This document shows positions 17,153-25,859 of a DNA stretch of 42,083 bases, one piece after another. Position 1 is the stretch's first letter; each line of letters opens with the position of its first letter. Made by a program: the position numbers and the translations under genes. The DNA is from Desulfobacterales bacterium HSG2 (GTDB taxonomy: Bacteria; Desulfobacterota; Desulfobacteria; Desulfobacterales; 4be13), in assembly GCA_030378035.1 (NCBI GenBank), contig JAUCGI010000026.1, positions 1 through 42,083 of the forward strand, written 5' to 3'. The notes under the pieces were generated by a model that was not told the DNA's origin, ran no database searches, and saw only the letters and a list, made by a program, of their open reading frames with translations.

Positions 17153-19537
17153 ATGAGTAAACCTGTGATTATATGTGTTGATGATGAGAAAACTGTCCTC
17201 AGCAGTCTCAAGGGACAGTTAAAACGTGCATTGGGAAAAGAGTACAGCATTGAAACTGCCGAGAGCGGAAATGACGCGCTTGAATTGTATGAAGAATTAT
17301 TCGAGGACAGAATTGAAATGCCTGTTGTCATCTCCGACTATATTATGCCCGGAATGAAAGGCGACGAACTGCTTAAACGGTTCCATGTCCTTTCGCCGAA
17401 AATGCTCAAGATTCTGCTGACAGGACAGGCCAATACCAAGGGGGTAACCAATGCCGTCAATTATGCAAACCTTTACCGCTACATTGCCAAGCCGTGGGAA
17501 CAGGAGGACCTTATCCTGACAGTCACCGAAGCGATTCGGAGCTATTTTCGGGAAAAGCAGCTTGCGGAGCAGAATGAGAAGTTGCGGGCCTCGGAGGAGA
17601 AATATCGGGGCATCTTTGAAAACGCGGTCGAAGGTATCTTTCAAAGCACACCGGACGGCCGTTTTATCAGTGCGAATCCTGCCCTGGCCAGAATCATGGG
17701 CTACGATTCTCCTGATGAGCTGCTTTCATCCGTCACCGATATTGCAAAACAGTTATATGTCTGTTTGGAGGATCGCGAAAAAATCGTGGAAATTCTCAGA
17801 GAAAACGGCCGGGTTTCCGGATTTGAAACGCAATTTTACGGGAAAGACGGCAGCACAATATGGGCTTCCATGACCTTCCGGGATGTCAGAGACAGTCACA
17901 ACAATGTGCTTTACTACGAAGGCTCGATTGTCGATATCACAGCGCGCAGAGAAAAAGAGAGAGCGGAAAGAGATCGCGAGGCCGCCCAGGCCGCCAACAA
18001 AGCCAAGAGTGCGTTTCTGGCCAGCATGAGTCACGAGATCAGAACGCCCATGAACGCCGTCGTCGGCATGACCGATCTCACGCTGCAAACGGATCTTGAT
18101 GCCGAACAGAGAGAGAACTTGCAGACCGTCAAAGATTCAGCCCGGTATCTGCTGGAAATAATCAATGACATACTCGATTTTTCCAAGCTGGAAGCCGGAA
18201 AAGTGGAGCCGGAGTATATTGATTTCGATTTGAAGAATGCCTTGCGCGGGGTCATGCGCACGTTCTCATTTCAGGCCGGAGAAAAGAAACTCTCCCTGGA
18301 TCTGGACATGGCAGACGACGTGGAGAGATACGTCAGGGGTGATCCGGTAAGACTCCGACAGATTCTGGTCAATCTGATTGGGAATGCGTTCAAGTTTACG
18401 GAAAAAGGCGGAATTACGGTGACGGTCCGGTCCGGCCCTGAATCCGCTTCCGGAGAATCCGACGAAGAATCGCTTCTTTCCGACAAAATTCCGCTTCTTT
18501 TCTCTGTCAGGGACACCGGTATCGGTATTCCTGAAGAGAAGCAAAGTAAGATATTCGAGGTCTTTGGCCAAGCTGACACCTCTGTCACCAGAAAATACGG
18601 CGGAACCGGGCTCGGACTGGCGATATGCAGGCAACTGACAGAACTTATGGGTGGGTCGATTCAGGTCGGAAGTGAAGATGGCAAGGGGAGCACATTCTCT
18701 TTTTCAGTTATTTTCGAACTTGGCGATCCTGAGAAAATACGGGCCGAGGAAAGGAAAAAAGAACGCACGGAGCCGGCGCAGGCTGCCCGATCTCTGAATA
18801 TCCTCGTAGCCGAAGATAATCCGATAAATACAAAAGTGGCCGTAAAATTTCTGACACGGCTGGGGCATTCCCCGTTTACGGCGGCTGACGGGAAAGAGGT
18901 GCTCAGTGTTTTGTCCGGCGGAGATTTTGATCTGGTACTCATGGATGTGGAAATGCCCGGGATGGACGGATTGGAAGCCACGCGGCGGATCCGTGACGGA
19001 GAGGCAGGTCAAGAAAACCGGCGCGTACCGGTTATCGCCATGACTGCCCACGCTTTGTCCGAATTCAGAGAAAAATGTGAGGCTGCCGGGATGGATGATT
19101 TTGTGACTAAGCCGGTGGATTTCTATGATCTGAACACAATCATCGGGAAGCACATTCAGATCGACGGTGATGATTTCCCTGATTCACAGAAACCCGGAGT
19201 GAGTCATACTGAGGAACATCTCATAAACAGAAAAGAAGCGTTGCGCCGTTTCGGCGGAGATGAATCCTTTCTCCTGGAAATGTTTGAGGTCTTTGTCGAA
19301 AGTACGCCGGAGATGATCGATGATCTTCAACAGGCCATATCCGGCAATAATATGGAGGATATCGCTATTTACGCCCATTCTTTCAAAGGCACCTGCGGGA
19401 TGATAGAAGCCGATTCCTGCCGGAATATCGCTACTCAACTGGAACAGGCTGCAAGAAAAGAGAAATCAGAGCAGATCAGACCGCTTTTTGAGCGACTTGA
19501 ACAAGAACTGGCAAAGGTTATTGCGGAGATTGGTTGA
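17153..19537 (+). CDS. hybrid sensor kinase REC-PAS-HisKA-HATPase-REC-HPt
   Basis: 794 residues. The start is the ATG after GGAGAAG (17143-17149), which gives MSKPVIICVDDE, matching the homologous receivers downstream. Receiver 1 about 4-125 (Asp62 in ISDYIMPGMKGDEL; Lys in AKPWEQED). PAS about 150-260. HisKA with His294 (SMSHEIRTPMNAV). ATPase with NLIGNAFKFTEKG, DTGIGIP and GGTGLGLAI. Receiver 2 with Asp598 (VLMDVEMPGMDGLEA). HPt domain with His742 (YAHSFKGTCGMI). A complete intramolecular His-Asp-His relay. The first 270 residues closely match those of the phosphatase at 21106, so the two share an input module. The stop codon lies in the GGTTGAC heptamer array. Confidence 0.93.
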   Translation: MSKPVIICVDDEKTVLSSLKGQLKRALGKEYSIETAESGNDALELYEELFEDRIEMPVVISDYIMPGMKGDELLKRFHVLSPKMLKILLTGQANTKGVTNAVNYANLYRYIAKPWEQEDLILTVTEAIRSYFREKQLAEQNEKLRASEEKYRGIFENAVEGIFQSTPDGRFISANPALARIMGYDSPDELLSSVTDIAKQLYVCLEDREKIVEILRENGRVSGFETQFYGKDGSTIWASMTFRDVRDSHNNVLYYEGSIVDITARREKERAERDREAAQAANKAKSAFLASMSHEIRTPMNAVVGMTDLTLQTDLDAEQRENLQTVKDSARYLLEIINDILDFSKLEAGKVEPEYIDFDLKNALRGVMRTFSFQAGEKKLSLDLDMADDVERYVRGDPVRLRQILVNLIGNAFKFTEKGGITVTVRSGPESASGESDEESLLSDKIPLLFSVRDTGIGIPEEKQSKIFEVFGQADTSVTRKYGGTGLGLAICRQLTELMGGSIQVGSEDGKGSTFSFSVIFELGDPEKIRAEERKKERTEPAQAARSLNILVAEDNPINTKVAVKFLTRLGHSPFTAADGKEVLSVLSGGDFDLVLMDVEMPGMDGLEATRRIRDGEAGQENRRVPVIAMTAHALSEFREKCEAAGMDDFVTKPVDFYDLNTIIGKHIQIDGDDFPDSQKPGVSHTEEHLINRKEALRRFGGDESFLLEMFEVFVESTPEMIDDLQQAISGNNMEDIAIYAHSFKGTCGMIEADSCRNIATQLEQAARKEKSEQIRPLFERLEQELAKVIAEIG

Positions 19538-19620
19538 CGGTTGACGGTTGACGGTTGACGGTTGACGGTTGACGGTTGACGGTTGACGGTTGACGGTTGA
19601 CGGTTGACGGTTGACAGTTG
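19532..19620. repeat. GGTTGAC heptamer array, about 12 copies
   Basis: Near-perfect 7-bp units from 19532. The reverse complement is the CAACNNN pattern of the array at 206-284. The TGA of the upstream hybrid kinase (19535-19537) is inside the first unit. Confidence 0.95.
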
Positions 19621-19659
19621 CATCTTTCATGCTTTGCTGTGATCTTCCGGATGACATGA

Positions 19660-20045
19660 CGTAGCGGATTCCTGCTTTTGCAGGAATGAGATGGCGCAGG
19701 TGGATTCCATGAGATGGCGCACAGTGGCTTCCTGCTTTCGCAGGAATGAGATGGCGCAGGTGGATTCCATGAGATGGCGCACAGTGGCTTCCTGCTTTTG
19801 CAGGAATGAGATGGCGCAGGTGGATTCCATGAGATGGCGCACAGTGGATTCCTGCTTTCGCAGGAATGAGATGGCGCAGGTGGATTCCATGAGATGGCGC
19901 ACAGTGGCTTCCTGCTTTCACAGGAATGACATGATGCAATGGCTTCCTGGTTTCGCAGGAATGACATGATGCATGGTGGATTCTTGGTTTCGCAGGAATG
20001 ACATGATGCACGGTGGATTCCTGCTTTCGCAGGAATGACATGATG
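19660..20045. repeat. 60-bp tandem repeat around GGATTCCTGCTTTCGCAGGAAT hairpins
   Basis: Exact 60-bp periodicity over about 19681-19920, alternating a hairpin of TTCCTGCTTTCGCAGGAA type with ATGAGATGGCGCA spacers, then shorter units (about 35 bp) with ATGACATGATGCA to 20045. It belongs to the common class of GGAATCC...CATTCC intergenic palindromes. Long apparent reading frames here are repeat artefacts. Confidence 0.92.
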
Positions 20046-20067
20046 GGGAAATTAAGGAGAAATAAAT

Positions 20068-20463
20068 ATGCCGAAAAAGGTTATTCTGTGTGTTGATGAT
20101 GAAAAGATTATTTTAGACAGTCTCAAATCCCAACTGAAAAAGCGGTTCGGTTCCAAATATACTTATGAGGTTGCTGAAAACGCGGATGAGGCATTTGAGG
20201 TGATTGAGGATATTCTCGAGGACGGATTGGAGGTGCTGGTTATCGTTTCTGACTGGCTGATGCCGGGGATGAAGGGAGATGAGCTTCTTGCCCGGGTACA
20301 TGACATGTTTCCGAGCATTGTCAAGGTGATGCTCACTGGTCAGGCGGATGAGGAAGCGGTCGAAAACGCAAAGAAGAATGCCGATCTTCATCGCTGTCTT
20401 TACAAACCTTGGACAGAAGAAGAACTGGTCGATACTATCCGCTCCGGCTTGGAGAAGGTATAA
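20068..20463 (+). CDS. stand-alone receiver protein, copy 1
   Basis: 131 residues, a single CheY-like domain with no output: ILCVDDEKIILDSL, acceptor Asp62 in VSDWLMPGMKGDEL, MLTGQAD as the conserved Thr region, and Lys in YKPWTEEE. Ribosome-binding site AAGGAGAA. Nearly identical to the next gene. It probably shuttles or buffers phosphoryl groups among the neighbouring kinases, whose receivers belong to the same subfamily; the cognate partner is not shown. Confidence 0.9.
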   Translation: MPKKVILCVDDEKIILDSLKSQLKKRFGSKYTYEVAENADEAFEVIEDILEDGLEVLVIVSDWLMPGMKGDELLARVHDMFPSIVKVMLTGQADEEAVENAKKNADLHRCLYKPWTEEELVDTIRSGLEKV

Positions 20464-20488
20464 ATTTATACAGGAAGGAGAAACAGCG

Positions 20489-20884
20489 ATGTCCAAAAAA
20501 GTCATTCTGTGCGTTGATGATGAAAAGATCATTTTAGACAGTCTCAAGTCCCAGCTCAAAAAACGGTTCGCTTCGGAATATATGTATGAGGTTGCTGAAA
20601 ATGCGGATGAGGCATTTGAGGTGATTGAGGAACTGGCCGAGGACGGATTGGAAATCCTGATCATTGTTTCCGACTGGCTGATGCCGGGGATGAAGGGAGA
20701 TGAATTTCTTATCCATATCCATAAAATGTTTCCGGCTATTGTCAAGGTGATGCTGACCGGTCAGGCGGATGAGGAAGCCGTTGAGAATGTAAGGCGGAAC
20801 GCCGATCTCCATCGCTGTCTTTACAAACCCTGGACAGAAGAAGAACTGGTCGATACAATCCTCTCCGGGTTGGAGAAGGTGTGA
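20489..20884 (+). CDS. stand-alone receiver protein, copy 2
   Basis: 131 residues, start after AGGAAGGAG, 25 bp after copy 1. It has the same motifs, with Asp62 in VSDWLMPGMKGDEF. Differences from copy 1 cluster around residues 22-30, 48-51, 74-80 and 100-102, so the duplication is recent but the copies have begun to diverge on the faces that usually contact partners. Confidence 0.9.
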   Translation: MSKKVILCVDDEKIILDSLKSQLKKRFASEYMYEVAENADEAFEVIEELAEDGLEILIIVSDWLMPGMKGDEFLIHIHKMFPAIVKVMLTGQADEEAVENVRRNADLHRCLYKPWTEEELVDTILSGLEKV

Positions 20885-20901
20885 ACAGAAATCAGAAAAA
20901 G

Positions 20902-21081
20902 CTGGTTATAACGGATTTAGGGGAGCTTAAACTTGAACTTGAACTTAAACTTAAACTTGAACCTGGACTTGATCATACCTGAAATTGCCCGTAAATGAAT
21001 GTTCAGGTTCAGGTTCAGGTTCAAGTTTAAGTTTAAGGGCACGGCATCTTCACAGGGATCCCCTAAATCCGTCATAATCAG
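20902..21081. mobile_element. foldback element with 20-bp terminal inverted repeats
   Basis: The left end CTGGTTATAACGGATTTAGG and right end CCTAAATCCGTCATAATCAG are inverted copies with three mismatches. Inside are opposed arms of 6-bp units (CTTGAA, CTTAAA on one side; TTCAAG, TTTAAG on the other). About 180 bp, no transposase. A second member lies at 31392-31588. AATCAGAAAAA occurs at both flanks (20890 and 21076), though it partly overlaps the right terminal repeat. Confidence 0.8.
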
Positions 21082-21105
21082 AAAAAAGTTTCTCCGGAGA
21101 AACAG

Positions 21106-22728
21106 ATGAATAAGCCTGTTATTATATGCGTCGATGATGAAAAAGTTGTTCTTACCAGCCTTAAAGAGCAGTTGAAGCGGGCGTTCGGGAAGGACTACAG
21201 TGTTGAAACCGCTGAGAACGGGGAAGATGCGCTGGATTTATACGAAGAACTGGCAGAGGATGAGATTGAAGTGCCTGTCATCATTTCCGATTACATTATG
21301 CCCGGAATGAAAGGCGATGAACTGTTGCAACGCATCCATGACCTCGCGCCGAAAATGCTTAAAATTCTGCTGACTGGCCAGGCCAGCACCGAAGGGGTAA
21401 CCAATGCGGTGAACTACGCGAACCTGTACCGGTACATGGCCAAACCCTGGGAGCAGGAAGATATTGTCCTGACTGTCTCCGAAGCGATTCGGAGCTGGCT
21501 TCAGGAGAAGCAGATCAGGGAGCAGAATGAACAGTTGCGGGCCTCGGAAGCGAAATATCGCAGTATTTTTGAAAACGCTGTGGAAGGGATGTACCAGACC
21601 ACGCCGGACGGCCGCATTCTCAGTGCGAATCCGTCCATGGCAAGAATTCTGGGCTATGATTCTCCGGAGGAACTGCTTTCATCTGTCGACGATCTGGCGA
21701 AACAATCTTATGTGAATCCGAAGGATCGTGAGACCTTCGGACGCATTCTGAGTGAGGAAGGACAGGTCATCGGATTTCAGGTACAGCAGTATCGCAAGGA
21801 CGGCAGCAAGATATGGCTCTCCCTCACATCCCGGTGCGTTCGGGACGCGAACGGCGAAGTGCTTTATTATGAAGGCTCGCTTATGGATATTACGGAGCAG
21901 AGGGAGAGAGAAAAGGCGGAAAGGGCCCGTGAAATTGCCGAAGCTGCCAACAAAAAGATGATGGAAAGCATTCATTATGCCAAAATGATCCAGCAGTCTC
22001 TTCTGCCGAATCCGGAGGAGGTGAAAACCTGGCTTCCTGACAGTTTTTTCATATGGAAGCCGAGAGATATCGTGGGCGGAGATATTTTTTTTACGGACTT
22101 TTTTGAAGGCAGTTTTGTTGTTGCGGTGATTGACTGCACCGGGCACGGTGTTCCCGGTGCTTTTATGACCATGATCGCTTCTTCCGCTCTGAAAAGAATC
22201 ATAAAAGACGAAAGTTGCCATGATCCTGCGGAGATATTAAAGCGCCTGAATTTTATCGTGAAAACAACGCTTCAGCAGGATACCGAGCACGCCCTGTCCG
22301 ATGACGGCTTGGATGCTGCCATTTGTCTGGTCAAACTCAGAGAAACCCACTTCACCTCTTTTGAACTGACCTTTGCCGGGGCAAGGGTGCCGCTGTTTTA
22401 CATGCACAGGAATGAACTGAACATTATCAAAGGTGACAGGCAGAGTGTCGGCTACAGAAAATCCGATTTGAAATTCAGTTTCACCAATCACATCGTCAAT
22501 ATTGAGAAAGAGATGTCCTTTTATATGGCAACAGACGGCTTTGCGGATCAGATGGGCGGAGAAAGGGAACGTCGGTTCGGAAGCCGGCGATTCAGAGAAC
22601 TGCTGAGGGAAAACGCTCACCTCCCTTTTGAAAAGCAGGAGGAAATACTTCTCCAGGCTTTCGATGAATACAAAGGCGACTATGAAAGACAGGACGATGT
22701 GACGGTGGTGGGGTTCGGGTTTAAATGA
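21106..22728 (+). CDS. REC-PAS-SpoIIE-type serine phosphatase (RsbU-like)
   Basis: 540 residues. Receiver about 4-125 (Asp62 in ISDYIMPGMKGDEL), PAS about 150-265 (IFENAVEGMYQTTPDG, YEGSLMDITEQ), short coiled coil, then a PP2C/SpoIIE phosphatase domain about 285-540 (SLLPNPEEV, PRDIVGGDIFF, VIDCTGHGVPGAFMTM, ATDGFADQMGG, QDDVTVVGFGF). The paired Asp motifs GGD and DCTGHGVPG are the metal site. Such proteins dephosphorylate an anti-sigma-factor antagonist in response to receiver phosphorylation. No STAS or anti-sigma gene is in the window. The REC-PAS half is paralogous to that of the hybrid kinase at 17153. Confidence 0.92.
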   Translation: MNKPVIICVDDEKVVLTSLKEQLKRAFGKDYSVETAENGEDALDLYEELAEDEIEVPVIISDYIMPGMKGDELLQRIHDLAPKMLKILLTGQASTEGVTNAVNYANLYRYMAKPWEQEDIVLTVSEAIRSWLQEKQIREQNEQLRASEAKYRSIFENAVEGMYQTTPDGRILSANPSMARILGYDSPEELLSSVDDLAKQSYVNPKDRETFGRILSEEGQVIGFQVQQYRKDGSKIWLSLTSRCVRDANGEVLYYEGSLMDITEQREREKAERAREIAEAANKKMMESIHYAKMIQQSLLPNPEEVKTWLPDSFFIWKPRDIVGGDIFFTDFFEGSFVVAVIDCTGHGVPGAFMTMIASSALKRIIKDESCHDPAEILKRLNFIVKTTLQQDTEHALSDDGLDAAICLVKLRETHFTSFELTFAGARVPLFYMHRNELNIIKGDRQSVGYRKSDLKFSFTNHIVNIEKEMSFYMATDGFADQMGGERERRFGSRRFRELLRENAHLPFEKQEEILLQAFDEYKGDYERQDDVTVVGFGFK

Positions 22729-22904
22729 GAATAATTAAAATCAGAATTGCCGAATCTGTCTGCTGACAGAGTGTCGGAACAGGGGTATGAATCTGATGTC
22801 GGTAGACAACGATAATACCTCAGTTATGGTTGTTTGAAATTTGAAAGCATGGAATTTTTTTTATGATAAAGCCGTGCTGTTTGCTCTGACTTTTTTGTTT
22901 TTTC

Positions 22905-22933
22905 TTGACAAAAGTTTAAAGGTGGCTTATGTA
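22905..22933 (+). promoter_or_regulatory. possible sigma-70-type promoter
   Basis: A perfect TTGACA at 22905 is followed, after 17 bases, by TATGTA at 22928 in an AT-rich stretch. It points towards the histidine-phosphatase operon but lies about 490 bp upstream, so its target is uncertain. Based on match to consensus only. Confidence 0.2.
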
Positions 22934-23239
22934 TTATTGAACATAGGCTTGATACAGATGAATCATTTAAACTGAGCTTTCCAGTTTCGGCCTAACCGAT
23001 TGATTTCTTAACGCCGTATGCAACCCTCTCCGATGCTCCTCCGGATTGGCAAACTCAGCGGTGACAGTTCGGATTTACCAATCCGAACAGAGCGTGAACG
23101 GCTTGAAAATGGCTAAAAAATCTATATGGCGTTTTTTATACACGGACAGCAATTTTTAAAAGTTATTGCTGACAATATCAATTTATTACGGATTTACCAC
23201 CAAATCCGACATAATCTAATGGATTTTGTGGTTCCGAAA

Positions 23240-23338
23240 TATGACAACGGATAGGAGGATGAAACGGATTTTCCCGCTCCGGAAAATCCCGGAAACATGA
23301 CGGCGTGCCGGGACGGATATCCGATCCGCTGTCATATT
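23240..23338. repeat. second copy of the CGGATAGGAGGATGAAAC foldback family
   Basis: Left end ATATGACAACGGATAGGAGG, right end ATCCGATCCGCTGTCATAT. The ends are inverted copies of each other and match the element at 5347-5508, while the inner sequence differs. Confidence 0.8.
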
Positions 23339-23424
23339 TCCCGGGAACACAAAAAGCGTTGGAACCAGACATATTTTTCTGGAGAATTCAGATTAACCAT
23401 AAATGAATTGACAAGGAGGAAAAA

Positions 23425-24198
23425 ATGGAAAAGCAGATAAGAGGTCTATCCGTCACAGTCCCCGAGATCCTTTATCGGGAAATGGCGGAAAGCCTGGCAC
23501 TGGTCCCTGAAAATGCGAACGCGGCTCTGCTGATCCGCCATTCCATCCGTTATCCCATCCCTCCGGGGGATTTCGGCAATGACATCCCTCTGACGCCCGA
23601 GGGCATTCTCCTCGCCGAGGAATGGGGCAGGAAGTTGGACAGGCATGTCGGCAGGATATTTTCCAGTCCCGTGGGACGGTGTGTTGAGACAGGCAGGGCC
23701 GTTTTAAGAGGAATCGGGCAGAACGAGAGGACTGTTCACACGGACACCGCTCTCTCCGAAGCCTTTATCCGTGATGAGAACGCCGCGGGGCCGGTCTTCA
23801 TGAAACATGGTCCGATACGGGTAATAAACCGGTTGCTGCGGAATATCCCCATACCGGGAATGGTCCCCGTGGAGCAGGGGGTGAGGCGAGTCATGACCTT
23901 TATGTTCGCGAATCTCTCAGATACGCCCTGTCTGAATCTGCACATCACCCACGATGGCATTCTGGCACCTGTTCTCTGTCATCTTATGGGCAGAGACGCC
24001 ACTGATGAGGAAAGCTGGCCCCGGATGCTGGAGGGCGCTTTTTTCTGGTATGAGGAACCCGAGCTTTTTCTGAGTTGGCGCGGAACAAGGTGGAATATCA
24101 GCCGGGAGCTGTTTCAGAGGATCAGAAATAAACAATTTGCTGAGGGAGACCAAGGAGATGAACAGAATGACTTCATCCGAAACAATCAGACCGTATGA
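23425..24198 (+). CDS. histidine phosphatase superfamily protein
   Basis: 257 residues, ribosome-binding site AAGGAGG about 7 bases before the ATG. Residues 32-45 read NAALLIRHSIRYPI: the catalytic RH pair is present (Arg38, His39), but the usual RHG is RHS. A second conserved piece, LHITHDGILAPVL, supplies the late His; FSSPVGRCVETG is the second Arg motif and LSEAF the general acid/base region. The family hydrolyses phosphate esters or phosphohistidine; the substrate is unknown. Its 3' end overlaps the DUF262 gene by about 30-40 bp in a different frame, implying translational coupling and probably a shared function. Confidence 0.82.
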   Translation: MEKQIRGLSVTVPEILYREMAESLALVPENANAALLIRHSIRYPIPPGDFGNDIPLTPEGILLAEEWGRKLDRHVGRIFSSPVGRCVETGRAVLRGIGQNERTVHTDTALSEAFIRDENAAGPVFMKHGPIRVINRLLRNIPIPGMVPVEQGVRRVMTFMFANLSDTPCLNLHITHDGILAPVLCHLMGRDATDEESWPRMLEGAFFWYEEPELFLSWRGTRWNISRELFQRIRNKQFAEGDQGDEQNDFIRNNQTV

Positions 24199-24742
24199 CC
24201 CCACCAAAATAGATATTGAACTGAAGCCCCTGAATATCGGTTTGCTGATTAAGCGAATGAAAAGCGATCCCCCGCGTATCGATCTGAATGCCGACTTTCA
24301 GAGGGCGGGGAAGTTGTGGAATGAAAAGCACCAAAGCCGCTTAATAGAATCCGTTCTTATCGGAATCCCGCTGCCCGCGTTTTATTTTGACGGCGCCGAT
24401 GATAATGACTGGAAAGTGGTGGATGGTTTGCAGCGGCTCCGGACTTTGAAAAAATTTGTCATAGATAAAACATTGAAACTCCAAAATCTGGAATACCTTA
24501 AAAAGTATGAAACATGCGGATTTGATGACCTGCCGTTATTTCTTCAGGGCAGAATTGAAGAGACAACGGTTACGGTTCACATCATCAAGCCCGGCACTCC
24601 GGAAGAAGTTAGGCACAACATCTTTAAGAGAATACGTTTCGCCCCCCCCTTCGGCAAGCTCAGGGACCGACCTTCGGCACGGTCCCTGAGCTTGCCGAAG
24701 GCCGAAGGCCGGTCCCTGAGCTTGCCGAAGGGGAGAAAATAA
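24158..24742 (+). CDS. DUF262 (ParB/Srx-like) protein, C-terminally truncated
   Basis: 194 residues from the ATG at 24158; the ATG at 24167 has better spacing (9 bases) from AAGGAG. The N-terminal DUF262 domain is clear: NADFQRAGKLWNEKHQSRLI, SVLIGIPLPAFYF and the signature DGLQRLRTLKKF (the family's DGQQR with Leu for one Gln). DUF262 proteins bind or hydrolyse nucleotides or act as nucleases in GmrSD-type and related defence enzymes. After IFKRI the frame enters a palindromic repeat (24650-24734) and adds about 30 junk residues instead of the expected NTGG motif and C-terminal domain. The remaining protein is probably inactive or altered. The stop abuts the start of the next gene. Confidence 0.8.
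   Translation: MNRMTSSETIRPYDPTKIDIELKPLNIGLLIKRMKSDPPRIDLNADFQRAGKLWNEKHQSRLIESVLIGIPLPAFYFDGADDNDWKVVDGLQRLRTLKKFVIDKTLKLQNLEYLKKYETCGFDDLPLFLQGRIEETTVTVHIIKPGTPEEVRHNIFKRIRFAPPFGKLRDRPSARSLSLPKAEGRSLSLPKGRK
24650..24734. repeat. palindromic CTTCGGCAAGCTCAGGGACCG repeat inside the DUF262 gene
   Basis: The left arm at 24649-24669 pairs with right arms at 24680-24700 and 24711-24730 (GGTCCCTGAGCTTGCCGAAG, twice). It is a well-known intergenic repeat type in many genomes, seen here within a reading frame and ending 8 bp before the start codon of the AAA gene. Confidence 0.9.
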
Positions 24743-25855
24743 ATGATAAAACAGATCAGACTCCGAAATTTCAAGTGCTTCGAGGATGAAACCGCGGACT
24801 TCATGCCGTTCACGCTTCTTGCAGGACTGAACGGAATGGGAAAGTCAACGCTCATTCAGGCACTGCTTCTTTTGCGGCAGAATTATGAACTGGGATTGCT
24901 GACAAAAGAGGAGATCACATTAAACGGCGAATTCGTTCAGATCGGAAACTGCAAAGATTTGCTGTACCAGTATTTTGAATCCCGTAAAATCGGGATTGAG
25001 ATCAGAACAGACAAGGATGTCCATGCATATTGGAAATGGGATGTCGAGGAAACGGACAGCGATTATTTGTCTTTGGCGGACAGGAAAGTCCCTGACGAAA
25101 TTTTTGACTCCTCCTTGTTTAATCTGGGTTTCCATTACCTGAACGCGGAGAGAGTCGGCCCGAGGGTATATTCCCAAGTCTCAAATTATAATGTGATCAG
25201 TCAGAATCATTTGGGAATCCGGGGAGAATTTGCGGTGAATTATCTGGCAAAATTTCAGAGCAGGGAGATACCTATCAGACAGTTGAAGCATCCGGATAGC
25301 GAAGGTCTGACACTATACGAACAGATCAATGCCTGGTTAAGCGAGATCATCAGGCCCGGAATCAGAATCAACCTTACAAGCAATCTGGATATGAATCTGG
25401 TCGGGCTGAGTTACCAATTTATCGGCGGGTCGGATACCGGAAACAAATTCCGTCCGACAAATGTCGGCTTTGGCATATCCTATACGTTGTCAGTTATTGT
25501 TGCGGTGCTCTCTTCCAAGCCCGGCACACTGATTCTGATAGAAAACCCCGAAGCGCACCTGCATCCCAGAGGGCAGGTTCAGGTTGCCAGACTTTTGGCG
25601 AAAGCTGCCGCAAACGGCATCCAGGTTATCCTGGAAACCCACAGCGACCACATTTTAAACGGCGCGAGAGTGGCGGTGAAAGAAGGGATAATTAAAAAAG
25701 AACAGACAAACATCCTGTTTTTTACCGGCGAAGTCATCGAGGACAAATTTATGCACTATGTCCTGAATCCCAGGATTGATGACAACGGAAGGATAGATTA
25801 CTGGCCTGACGGTTTTTTTGACGAATGGGAAAGACAGTTAACCAACTTGGTGTAA
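24743..25855 (+). CDS. AAA ATPase, OLD/DUF3696-type
   Basis: 370 residues. MIKQIRLRNFKCFEDE is the usual SMC-like N-terminus; the Walker A GLNGMGKST is at 28-36, Walker B and neighbours at about 265-280 (LILIENPEAHLHPRGQ), and the switch His segment is LETHSDHILNGAR. The C-terminus, RIDYWPDGFFDEWERQL, matches the DUF3696 pattern. ATPases of this type work with a partner effector in several phage-defence systems (Septu, PARIS and others use related ATPases). Here the partners would be the DUF262 protein and the next gene, which starts 4 bp downstream. The start codon follows GGGGAGAAAATAA, partly repeat-derived. Confidence 0.88.
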   Translation: MIKQIRLRNFKCFEDETADFMPFTLLAGLNGMGKSTLIQALLLLRQNYELGLLTKEEITLNGEFVQIGNCKDLLYQYFESRKIGIEIRTDKDVHAYWKWDVEETDSDYLSLADRKVPDEIFDSSLFNLGFHYLNAERVGPRVYSQVSNYNVISQNHLGIRGEFAVNYLAKFQSREIPIRQLKHPDSEGLTLYEQINAWLSEIIRPGIRINLTSNLDMNLVGLSYQFIGGSDTGNKFRPTNVGFGISYTLSVIVAVLSSKPGTLILIENPEAHLHPRGQVQVARLLAKAAANGIQVILETHSDHILNGARVAVKEGIIKKEQTNILFFTGEVIEDKFMHYVLNPRIDDNGRIDYWPDGFFDEWERQLTNLV

Positions 25856-25859
25856 AAAT

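Larger units (their letters stand above)
22729..23424. other. gene-free region before the phosphatase-DUF262 operon
   Basis: No gene recognised in about 700 bp. It holds a hairpin at 23067-23088 (GTTCGGAT / ATCCGAAC, 6-base loop) nested in a wider CGGATTGG / CCAATCCG pair, and the foldback repeat at 23240-23338. Confidence 0.7.

Noticed and set aside
19466..20041. 191-residue minus-strand protein with repeating SFLRKQES / VIPAKAG motifs
   Set aside because: A well-known artefact of translating GGAATCC-CATTCC intergenic palindromes.
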